Shown: positions 22,094 to 28,278 of the stretch, piece after piece
Position numbering within the stretch: the first letter of the stretch is position 1
Layout: each line of letters starts with the position of its first letter
Assembly: GCA_002310055.1 (NCBI GenBank)
Contig: DBXS01000035.1
Location: 1-28,278 of the forward strand
Reading direction: 5' to 3'
DNA: 28,278 nt
DNA from: Clostridiales bacterium UBA1206
Lineage (GTDB): Bacteria > Bacillota > Clostridia > Oscillospirales > CAG-382
Program-made: the position numbers and the translations under genes
The notes under the pieces: generated by a model
Database searches by the model: none
Told to the model about the DNA's origin: nothing
The model's input: only the letters and a program-made list of their open reading frames with translations

Positions 22094-23221
22094 TTAGTTT
22101 TGCGTAGTAACGTACAAATAGAGCAGTCCCGCGAACAGTGCCAGGATGAGTATAACGGCGATGGTGACCTTCCACTTTGCGAGCGGAGTCTTGCCGCCGA
22201 CCTTGCCGGTCTGTCCGTTGACCATAAAGTTATAAATCTTGTCTTTGTATTTGAACGAGGAAAGCCATACGGGGAGCATTATGTATTTGAACTTCACGTT
22301 CGAAAAACTGCACTCCACGTCGAGATCGGAGACTCTGTCGGCGTTGTGTTCGTTCATTATCTTGCTGCGGATGCGCGATTCGAGCAGCGATTTTGCGCTG
22401 ACTTTGCCGTTTTCCCACGCGTCGTCGATACCGATTGAATAACGCTCGGCAAGGAAGCCGGCTATGTATTCCGGACGGTACGGCACGCTGTTGTTGGTGT
22501 CGAACGGCTGGATCTGCGAAAGGATGGAGCGGTCATAGCGATCGGTCCCCGGTTCGGGGAGATCGTCTATGAAATACTCGAAATCGCCGCTGGTGCGGTA
22601 CCAGTCGGTGACGGTATGGCTCCTGCCGTCGCTGTCCCGTTCGGTGCGGTCGATGCCGTAACGCGCGGTATACGTGGAATACGAATCGGCGTCAAAAGTC
22701 CAGTACGGGATATACACGCCGGTGAACGCTTCGGGCTTGGCGGATTTCTGCACGATATTCGGCGCAAAGAAACGGTGTTTGATCCATTTTTTGAACCGTT
22801 CCGCCGCCGATTTGAGCGTGACGCGGAAACCGCATACGCCGTTGGGCGGCATAGCCTCCGGCGCGTCGGCGTCCACTACGAGGTTGGAACCGCAGTACGG
22901 GCAGACGTCCGATACTTTGAGGTCGTCGTAGATGGATTCGCCGCCGCAGGATTTGCATATAACGCTTTTGACAGAGCTGCCCCACTGCAGACTTTCGCGC
23001 TCTTTGGCGTCCTCTATGGGGATCTCCTCTACTCTGGGCGGTTCGGGGTCTTCAAACGCGCGCGTCTCGCCGCAGTAGTCGCACTTGAGCATACCGGTCT
23101 CGGGGTCATAGTGCATATGAGCGCCGCAAGACGGACAATGTTTGTCCGTCTCGCGCTGTGTATCTGCTATTGTGGGATTTGCGTAAAATTCCTCGCTTAT
23201 GTTGAGATGGTTACCATCCAT
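22094..23221 (-). CDS. YdjG-like double zinc-ribbon protein with C-terminal membrane anchor
   Basis: The 375-residue protein has two N-terminal zinc ribbons: C29/C32/C47/C50 (CPSCG, CDYCG) and C89/C92/C107/C110 (CKSCG, CPYCG). The first resembles the TFIIB-type ribbon. A middle region contains GVYIPYWTFDADSYSTYTARYG, and a single membrane helix lies at about 350-370. This is the plan of the B. subtilis YdjG family, encoded beside the SPFH protein YdjI. Function is unproven, but envelope-stress association is plausible. The gene starts 8 bases after the SPFH stop and shows no clear Shine-Dalgarno, so translation coupling is likely. The SGNH gene follows 17 bases later. Confidence 0.82.
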   Translation of the reverse strand: MDGNHLNISEEFYANPTIADTQRETDKHCPSCGAHMHYDPETGMLKCDYCGETRAFEDPEPPRVEEIPIEDAKERESLQWGSSVKSVICKSCGGESIYDDLKVSDVCPYCGSNLVVDADAPEAMPPNGVCGFRVTLKSAAERFKKWIKHRFFAPNIVQKSAKPEAFTGVYIPYWTFDADSYSTYTARYGIDRTERDSDGRSHTVTDWYRTSGDFEYFIDDLPEPGTDRYDRSILSQIQPFDTNNSVPYRPEYIAGFLAERYSIGIDDAWENGKVSAKSLLESRIRSKIMNEHNADRVSDLDVECSFSNVKFKYIMLPVWLSSFKYKDKIYNFMVNGQTGKVGGKTPLAKWKVTIAVILILALFAGLLYLYVTTQN

Positions 23222-23229
23222 AACATATA

Positions 23230-24555
23230 TTACTGAACGTCTTTATCGTCGAAACGATCGCCGCATTCAGGGCAGAATTTAGGAGGATTCTTGGGATCTT
23301 CGGGTTCCCAGCCGCATTTGTCGCACTTGTAAAGCGGTGCGTCGGCGGGTTTTCTGGCTCCGCATTCAGAGCAGAATTTGCCTTTGTTGACCGCGCCGCA
23401 AGCGCAGGTCCAGCCGGCAGCGTCCTGAGGTTTGGCAGCGCCGCATTCGGAGCAGAACTTGCCGGTGTTGCCGGCCGCGCCGCATGCGCAGGTCCAGCCT
23501 GCGGGAGCGGGCTGTGCGGGAGCGGGCTGTACGGGGGCCTGAGGATTCTGCTGACCCATGGTGTAGAGCGTAGCGGCGTTTGCGCCGCCGGCGTTCATCG
23601 CCATACCCATACCGAGGAACCCGGTCATAGCGCCGCCTTCGTTGCCGGCAGCGGTGTTCATCGCCGAGATCTGGCCGCCGACCATACGGGCCGCGGCGGT
23701 GTTGGGATTGAGAGTCATGCTGGTTTCTTCCCATTCGGTTATCTTCTTGCGCTGTTCCTCGGGGATGGAAGGAACGCCCATATTCATAGAGAAGACTTCT
23801 ATACCGCGTTTGCCCCATTCGTCTTTGAGTTCGACGTTGAGAGCGTCGCGCACTTCTTTGGTGTGAGCCGGTATCTGGTCATAGGAAACGCCTGCCGCGG
23901 AAAGGGTCGCGAGCGCGGGCTGAAGGGCCATGATGAGCTCGCCTTTGAGCATGGCGTCGATATTGGAACGGTCGTAACTTTCGGCGACGTTGCCGCAGAC
24001 GTTGGTGTAGAACAAAAGCGGGTCAACGATCTTGTAAGAATACACGCCGTGGCAGCGGAGGTCGACGGAAAGCTTGAAACCGAGCTGTTCGTTGATTACC
24101 ACTTTGAACGGGACGGGGTTCTGAGTGCCGAATTTGTTATCGGTGATCTCTTTGGTGTTGAAATAGTAAACTCTCTGGTCCTTGGGAGGTTCGCCGCCGA
24201 ACGCGATACGTTTGCCGACCGCTTTGAACGATTCGATAAGGTTCTTGCCGAGCTTGCCGTAGAAGAGCGAAGGTTCGCTGGAAGAATCGTAAAGGAATTC
24301 GCCTGCTTCTGCGCAGAATTCGGTGATCTTGCCCTGGTCGACGATGATCATGCACTGACCTTCGTTGACGGCGACGATCGAACCGTTGGAGATAACGTTA
24401 TCGGATCCTTTGGTATTGGAGCTCCTTTTACCGGTGCGGTGAACGCCTTTGGTAACAAGAGTGTTCGCATCGAGCGCCTCACAGTAGAAATACTCGCGCC
24501 ACTGGTCTGCAAGGAAGCCGCCGGCAGCGCCTAAAACTGCTTTGATAAGTCCCAT
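23230..24555 (-). CDS. SPFH-domain protein (YdjI/virion-core-like) with three C-terminal zinc ribbons
   Basis: From the start at 24555 the protein has 441 residues. Residues about 1-300 match the SPFH-type YdjI family: MGLIKAVLGAAGGFLADQWRE, a beta-rich middle with SNGSIVAVNEGQCMIIVDQG, and the helical EVRDALNVELKDEWGKRGIE. A Met/Gly/Ala-rich segment and a Pro/Gln linker lead to three ribbons: C356/C358/C368/C371, C384/C386/C395/C398 and C411/C414/C428/C431. The first two are close sequence copies. SPFH proteins form membrane-associated oligomers. AGGT precedes the chosen ATG, while the longer start at 24615 lies in the promoter. It heads an operon with the YdjG-like and SGNH genes. Confidence 0.88.
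   Translation of the reverse strand: MGLIKAVLGAAGGFLADQWREYFYCEALDANTLVTKGVHRTGKRSSNTKGSDNVISNGSIVAVNEGQCMIIVDQGKITEFCAEAGEFLYDSSSEPSLFYGKLGKNLIESFKAVGKRIAFGGEPPKDQRVYYFNTKEITDNKFGTQNPVPFKVVINEQLGFKLSVDLRCHGVYSYKIVDPLLFYTNVCGNVAESYDRSNIDAMLKGELIMALQPALATLSAAGVSYDQIPAHTKEVRDALNVELKDEWGKRGIEVFSMNMGVPSIPEEQRKKITEWEETSMTLNPNTAAARMVGGQISAMNTAAGNEGGAMTGFLGMGMAMNAGGANAATLYTMGQQNPQAPVQPAPAQPAPAGWTCACGAAGNTGKFCSECGAAKPQDAAGWTCACGAVNKGKFCSECGARKPADAPLYKCDKCGWEPEDPKNPPKFCPECGDRFDDKDVQ
23340..23500. repeat. Duplicated zinc-ribbon coding repeat
   Basis: Two tandem, imperfect copies encode GWTCACGA...KFCSECGA-type ribbons in the SPFH gene (residues about 353-372 and 381-399). A recent internal duplication is likely. 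Confidence 0.7.
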
Positions 24556-24586
24556 AATGATACCTGCTTTCTTTAAGATTTGACTA

Positions 24587-24615
24587 ATTATAACACGAAT
24601 TTTCGCGTTTGTCAA
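24587..24615 (-). promoter_or_regulatory. Consensus promoter of the SPFH-YdjG-SGNH operon
   Basis: TTGACA (24610-24615), 17 bases and TATAAT (24587-24592), both perfect, with an extended TGT before the -10. Strong constitutive transcription is expected unless a repressor acts. Confidence 0.85.
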
Positions 24616-24624
24616 TCACAACAC

Positions 24625-24653
24625 TTGAAAATGGCAGTCATTTATGGTATAAT
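24625..24653 (+). promoter_or_regulatory. Promoter of the ABC-F gene
   Basis: TTGAAA (24625-24630), 17 bases and TATAAT (24648-24653) preceded by TGG. It is back to back with the SPFH operon promoter, with 9 bases between the two -35 boxes. Confidence 0.85.
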
Positions 24654-24684
24654 TTCACAAAATAAACATTTCGGAGTGCAGATT

Positions 24685-26583
24685 TTGAGCATTTTGACCT
24701 GCGACGGTGTGTCGCTGATGATTGGAACTGAATACATACTGAAAGACGTTTCGTTTTCGGTCAACGCCGGCACGCGGATGGGGATAATAGGAGTCAACGG
24801 CGCGGGAAAATCCACGCTCGCTTCGATCGTCGCAGGCCGTATCGAGCCGACTTCCGGCGCGGTTTACGTGCAGAACGGTATAAGGATCGGGATGCTCGGG
24901 CAGCGCGCAGAGGACGATTTCCGCGGCAGAACGGTCTACGAAGTGGCGGAAGCCTGTTTTTCGGATCTGGCAAACGCGGAATCGAAGCTTGAGCAAATAC
25001 TCGCGGAATCGGCGCACGACCCAAACAAGCTGAGCGAATACGAAAAGCTGAGGCACGATTTCGAGATCAAGGGCGGCAACGAATACAAGACGCGCATCAA
25101 ATCGATGCTCGCCCGTTTCGGGTTCGGCGCCGAACTGCGCGACTTCCCCGCCGATTCGCTTTCCGGCGGTCAGAAGACCCGGCTGGCTCTGGCGTCGCTT
25201 CTGATATCGGATAACGACGTGATAATACTCGACGAGCCGACCAACCATCTCGACGCGGACACGACCGAATGGCTCGAAAATTTCATTCTTTCTTCGCCGC
25301 GGACTTATATCGTCATATCGCACGACCGTTATTTTCTCGACCGCGTGACCACCGAAACTCTGGAACTGGAAAACCTCACCGTTACGCGTTACACGGGCGG
25401 ATACAGCGAGTTTGCGGAAAAGAAACGGCGCGCGATCGAAACGCAGCAGAAGCATTACGAACAGCAGCAGAAAGAAATAAAGCGCATAGAAGCGTATATA
25501 GAAAACCAGTACCGCTGGGGTCAGGAGCAGAATTTTATCGCCGCCAAATCGCGCCAGAAACTGCTCGACAAGATAGAGCGCGTGGAAAAGCCAAAGGCGC
25601 CGCCTAAATCCGTAAAGATAAACTTTCAGTCCAAAAGCTCGGGGTATTCCGTGCTTTCGGTGCGAAACGTGACGAAACGGTTCGGCGACAACGTACTGTT
25701 CGACGGTATTTCTTTTGAAATAAGCCGCGGAGAACGCGTGATAGTCATCGGCGCCAACGGCTGCGGAAAATCCACTTTACTCAAAATAATAACCGGTTCG
25801 CTCGACGCCGATTCGGGAGTGTGCGAGCTCGGTTACGCGCAGAGCGCGGGATATTACGACCAGGAGATACAGCTGCTGGACGAAAACAATACCGTGCTCG
25901 ACGAAATGCTGCAGGCCGACAAAACGCTGATCCCCGTCCGCGCGCGCACAATACTGGGGTCGTTCGGTTTCACCGGCGACGACGCGTTCAAAAAAGTGGG
26001 CGTGCTTTCGGGCGGCGAGCGGGCGAGACTTTCGATAGCGAAACTCATACTCAAAAAGGTGTCGCTGCTCATACTCGACGAACCGACGAACCATTTGGAC
26101 ATCCCCTCCAAGGAAGCGTTCGAAACGGCGCTCGAATCGTTCGAAGGCACGGTGCTCGCCGTATCGCACGACAGATATTTCATCAACCGTCTGGGCACGC
26201 GCATAATTGAAATAGACCGCGAAGGTTACGAAAACGGGTATTTCGATTTCAGGGGAAACTACGGCGAATTCCTGCAGAAGCGCCGCAAAGCGGAACCGGT
26301 AAAGGAAAACTCGCGCGACGCCGCCGGCAAAGCGGATTTTGAAAACGCCAAAAAGAAAAAATCCGAACGCCGCACGCGCGAAAAACGCTTCGAATTCCTG
26401 ACAAGCGAGATAGACCGGCTGGAAGCTCGGCTTGGCGAAATAGATGACGAAACTGCCGAGAACCCCGCCGATTACGTGCTGCTCGCTTCGCTCGACGCCG
26501 AACAGAACGAGATCCGTGCATTACTGGACGGTTATTACGACGAATATATAACGCTGGAAGAAGAATTGAACGCGGACGAATAG
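24685..26583 (+). CDS. ABC-F family ATPase (ribosome-associated type)
   Basis: The 632-residue soluble protein has two ABC modules and no membrane domain. The first has Walker A GVNGAGKS at 36-43, LSGGQKTR and IILDEPTNHLD. The second has GANGCGKS, LSGGERAR and LLILDEPTNHLD. Between them a charged helical linker (QQKHYEQQQKEIKRIEAYIE) resembles the P-site tRNA-interaction motif. The C-terminus is an arginine/glutamate-rich coiled coil. Members act on stalled ribosomes or protect them from antibiotics. The domain pattern is nearest YdiF/YfmR-type housekeeping proteins, not certain resistance factors. The TTG start has GGAG at 24673-24676; the longer ATG starts at 24580 and 24631 lie before or in the promoter. 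Confidence 0.93.
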   Translation: MSILTCDGVSLMIGTEYILKDVSFSVNAGTRMGIIGVNGAGKSTLASIVAGRIEPTSGAVYVQNGIRIGMLGQRAEDDFRGRTVYEVAEACFSDLANAESKLEQILAESAHDPNKLSEYEKLRHDFEIKGGNEYKTRIKSMLARFGFGAELRDFPADSLSGGQKTRLALASLLISDNDVIILDEPTNHLDADTTEWLENFILSSPRTYIVISHDRYFLDRVTTETLELENLTVTRYTGGYSEFAEKKRRAIETQQKHYEQQQKEIKRIEAYIENQYRWGQEQNFIAAKSRQKLLDKIERVEKPKAPPKSVKINFQSKSSGYSVLSVRNVTKRFGDNVLFDGISFEISRGERVIVIGANGCGKSTLLKIITGSLDADSGVCELGYAQSAGYYDQEIQLLDENNTVLDEMLQADKTLIPVRARTILGSFGFTGDDAFKKVGVLSGGERARLSIAKLILKKVSLLILDEPTNHLDIPSKEAFETALESFEGTVLAVSHDRYFINRLGTRIIEIDREGYENGYFDFRGNYGEFLQKRRKAEPVKENSRDAAGKADFENAKKKKSERRTREKRFEFLTSEIDRLEARLGEIDDETAENPADYVLLASLDAEQNEIRALLDGYYDEYITLEEELNADE

Positions 26584-26637
26584 CATATAACCCCGCCGCC
26601 GGAAATATAATTTAACAAAACCGACGGAGGGATAACA

Positions 26638-27111
26638 ATGCTCATTTGTACCGTAAAAGCTTCCAACATCAAATTCTTCGCGGTGCTGCTCGCTTCGGTG
26701 ACCGCGCTGATACTGCTTGCAGCACTCGTCCCGACATACGGCAAAGCGGGCGAAGTCGCAATGATAAACACCGATTATTCGGAAATGGAGACGAACGAAA
26801 AGCGCGTGGCTTTTATAAAGAGTTTCGGCTACGAGATCAACGAACAGGGCTTTGAGACCGAGACCGTCACCATACCCGACAAATTCGACGCCGTGTATAC
26901 GAGGTACAACGACATCCAGCGAGCGCAGGGGCTGAATCTGAAGAATTACAAAGGCAAGACCGTGACGCGCTACACGTATTACGTCACGAATTACCCCAAC
27001 TACGACGGCAAGGTGGCGTTCACTATGCTCGTTTATCGCGGCAATATAATCGGCGGCGACGTGGCGGGGCTCGACGGCGACGGATTCGTACACGGTTTCG
27101 GCATAGATTAA
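26638..27111 (+). CDS. DUF4830 domain-containing membrane-anchored protein
   Basis: The 157-residue protein starts with a membrane helix (about 11-32) and then has a DUF4830-like domain: KRVAFIKSFGYEINEQGFET, TVTIPDKFDAVYTRYNDIQR and NYKGKTVTRYTYYVTNYP, ending with YRGNIIGGDVAG. The domain should lie outside the membrane. The function of the family is unknown to me. A GGAGGG ribosome binding site lies 6 bases before ATG. It follows the ABC-F gene by 54 bases with no terminator, so partial read-through is possible. A short hydrophobic gene and an RsuA-type gene follow. Confidence 0.82.
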   Translation: MLICTVKASNIKFFAVLLASVTALILLAALVPTYGKAGEVAMINTDYSEMETNEKRVAFIKSFGYEINEQGFETETVTIPDKFDAVYTRYNDIQRAQGLNLKNYKGKTVTRYTYYVTNYPNYDGKVAFTMLVYRGNIIGGDVAGLDGDGFVHGFGID

Positions 27112-27151
27112 AAGCGCATTCCCGCGGCAATAATATGAACGGTGATGACAT

Positions 27152-27292
27152 ATGAAAAAGCACCCGTTCATATCCGGGCTCGTTTTAGGACTTATTGTGT
27201 TCTTTACGCTCGCCGCCGCCGCGCTGCTCGTATTCCCCGAACTGCTTTACGTCATACGCGAAATAGGCAAGCTCGTTGCCGGAGGAACATAA
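27152..27292 (+). CDS. Small single-helix membrane protein (46 residues)
   Basis: An ATG at 27152 opens a 46-codon frame: MKKHPFISGLVLGLIVF, then a hydrophobic Ala/Leu stretch (about residues 9-28), then FPELLYVIREIGKLVAGG. A basic N-terminus and one membrane helix are clear. GGTGATG lies before the ATG. Its TAA at 27290-27292 overlaps the ATG of the RsuA-type gene (TAATG), and the next gene's GGAGG lies within its last codons, strong evidence of translation. The family is not recognised. Confidence 0.75.
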   Translation: MKKHPFISGLVLGLIVFFTLAAAALLVFPELLYVIREIGKLVAGGT

Positions 27293-28029
27293 TGAAAACG
27301 AGGATCGACAAAATACTTTCCGAAAGCAATATTATGACGCGTTCACAAGCGCGTGAAGCCGCCAAAAAGGGGCGGATCGCCGTGAACGGCGCCGTCGTGC
27401 GCTCTTCCGACGAAAAGGCCGAAGAAGGCGACGTGATATCCGTAGACGGCAGGCCGATCGAACGCCGCAGGTTCTTTTATTATATGATGAACAAGCCCGC
27501 GGGCTATGTCTGCGCCACCGAGGATAACGGACCGACCGTGCTCGATCTGCTTTCGCCCGGCGACAAAGCGCGCGGTCTGTTCCCTGTCGGCAGGCTGGAC
27601 AAGGATACCGTGGGGCTGATTATCATCACCAACGACGGCGCGCTCGCGCACGAACTGCTTTCGCCGAAAAAGCACGTTTCGAAGACGTATTTCTTCAGGC
27701 TCGAACACGAACTCATAAGCCGCGACGCCGATATTCTGAGCGCAGGGATCCCGATGGACGGCGGTACGACCAAGCCCGCCGTTATAACGTTCGAAGGGCG
27801 CGAAGGCACGATCGCCGTCACCGAAGGAAAATTTCACCAAATAAAACGTATGTTCGGTCACGTGGGGAATAAAGTCACTTATCTCAAGCGCATATCTTTC
27901 GGACCGCTGGAGCTGGATAGCTCGCTGGCAGAAGGAGAATACCGGATTTTGAACGCGGAAGAAACAGAAAAACTGCGCATACAGCCGGTTTCGGGCGGCA
28001 TTATGCAATATGAACAAAGCAAGGCATAA
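27292..28029 (+). CDS. RsuA-family 16S rRNA pseudouridine synthase
   Basis: The 245-residue protein has an N-terminal S4 RNA-binding domain (1-58) with SQAREAAKKGRIAVNG, and a catalytic domain with GRLDKDTVGLIIITNDG, where D103 is the expected nucleophile. KFHQIKRMFGHVGNKV is the conserved C-terminal block. RsuA-type enzymes convert U516 of 16S rRNA to pseudouridine. Related RluB/E/F-type enzymes act on 23S rRNA, so the site is not certain. The GGAGG at 27281-27285 and TAATG overlap set the start. It is co-transcribed with the small membrane protein. Confidence 0.92.
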   Translation: MKTRIDKILSESNIMTRSQAREAAKKGRIAVNGAVVRSSDEKAEEGDVISVDGRPIERRRFFYYMMNKPAGYVCATEDNGPTVLDLLSPGDKARGLFPVGRLDKDTVGLIIITNDGALAHELLSPKKHVSKTYFFRLEHELISRDADILSAGIPMDGGTTKPAVITFEGREGTIAVTEGKFHQIKRMFGHVGNKVTYLKRISFGPLELDSSLAEGEYRILNAEETEKLRIQPVSGGIMQYEQSKA

Positions 28030-28093
28030 AATTTTGGATAAATACCCTCTTTTATTTTGCGCGTTTTTTTGTTATTATATAGCGTAGAAATGT

Positions 28094-28110
28094 GCAAGGC
28101 ATGACCTTGC
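28094..28110 (+). promoter_or_regulatory. Small hairpin before the UgpC-type ribosome binding site
   Basis: GCAAGG-CATGA-CCTTGC forms a 6-bp stem ending 5 bases before AGGAGG (28115-28120). It may tune translation or mRNA stability, and a protein or small RNA contact is possible but unproven. Confidence 0.4.
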
Positions 28111-28126
28111 GTTCAGGAGGTTAACA

Positions 28127-28278
28127 ATGGCAAGCGTACTTTTTAAGCATATTTATAAGAGATATCCCGGCGGCGTCACCGCTGTTTCGGATTTCTGCCT
28201 TGAAGTTAAAGATAAAGAATTTATCGTTCTTGTCGGCCCTTCCGGCTGCGGTAAATCCACCACCCTGCGTATGATCGC
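28127..28278 (+). CDS. Partial UgpC/MsmK-type sugar ABC transporter ATP-binding protein
   Basis: The first 50 codons are present and the gene leaves the right edge. The start MASVLFKHIYKRYPGGVTAV is the usual beginning of the multi-sugar ABC transporter ATPases (UgpC/MsmK), and the Walker A GPSGCGKST follows. Such ATPases energise uptake by one or several sugar permeases. AGGAGG at 28115-28120 lies 6 bases before the ATG. Only a weak AT-rich promoter region (about 28050-28085) is visible. It is 97 bases after the RsuA-type gene, so it is probably a separate unit. Confidence 0.88.
   Translation, partial: MASVLFKHIYKRYPGGVTAVSDFCLEVKDKEFIVLVGPSGCGKSTTLRMI

Noticed and set aside
28030..28080. 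Terminator after the RsuA-type gene
   Set aside because: A T-run (28064-28070) is present but no stem of more than a few pairs precedes it.

Overview
The window looks like chromosome from an uncultured Gram-positive Clostridia-type bacterium, possibly gut-associated and Christensenellales-like (low confidence on the lineage). The evidence is strong GGAGG ribosome binding sites, many TTGACA/TTGAAA-17-TATAAT promoters (several with an extended TGn -10), an hrcA-grpE-dnaK-dnaJ operon under a CIRCE operator, a LytTR/DUF3021-type pair, a SipW-type signal peptide and a tRNA with encoded CCA. Most genes are moderately GC-rich. The stretches at about 1-2200 and 14250-15600 are visibly richer in A+T.

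Layout. 1-1560 (minus) is an accessory remnant: an XRE-type regulator overlapping a truncated type I methyltransferase gene (hsdM), then 19-bp-period tandem repeats, a DUF4180 gene and the start of another gene. 1561-2205 is AT-rich and intergenic, with strong promoters and a decayed small reading frame. 2206-3057 encodes an exported TasA/camelysin-like protein. 3116-4778 (minus) pairs a flavin reductase-like protein with a ferredoxin-tailed aldo/keto reductase. 4967-5752 encodes a degenerate PlsC-like acyltransferase. 5801-11876 (minus) is a four-gene operon: zinc-ribbon protein, TIM-barrel glycosidase-like protein, HerA/DUF853 ATPase and GtaA/DUF4965 glutaminase-like protein. 12090-12943 encodes a conserved hypothetical and a Nudix hydrolase. 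13013-13927 (minus) encodes an SDR oxidoreductase with a palindromic operator candidate. 14021-14248 holds tRNA-Leu(CAA), its terminator and a structured intergenic element. 14377-15247 (minus) is a LytTR regulator plus a four-helix membrane protein.

15477-20285 is the heat-shock operon hrcA-grpE-dnaK-dnaJ. It has a canonical CIRCE at the start site and a second, degenerate CIRCE-like copy about 106 bp upstream. 20343-24555 (minus) is a three-gene envelope-type operon: SPFH/YdjI-like protein with three zinc ribbons, a YdjG-like double zinc-ribbon membrane protein, and an exported, C-terminally anchored SGNH hydrolase. It is divergent from an ABC-F ATPase gene that starts with TTG (24685-26583). 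26638-28029 holds a DUF4830 protein, a 46-residue single-helix protein and an RsuA-type pseudouridine synthase, tightly spaced. The window ends inside a UgpC/MsmK-type sugar ABC transporter ATPase gene.

How it works together. The best understood unit is HrcA-CIRCE chaperone control. The SPFH-zinc ribbon-SGNH operon and the zinc ribbon-glycosidase-HerA-glutaminase operon are the least explained gene sets and the best candidates for something new. I saw no CRISPR array, complete insertion sequence, prophage or complete defence system.
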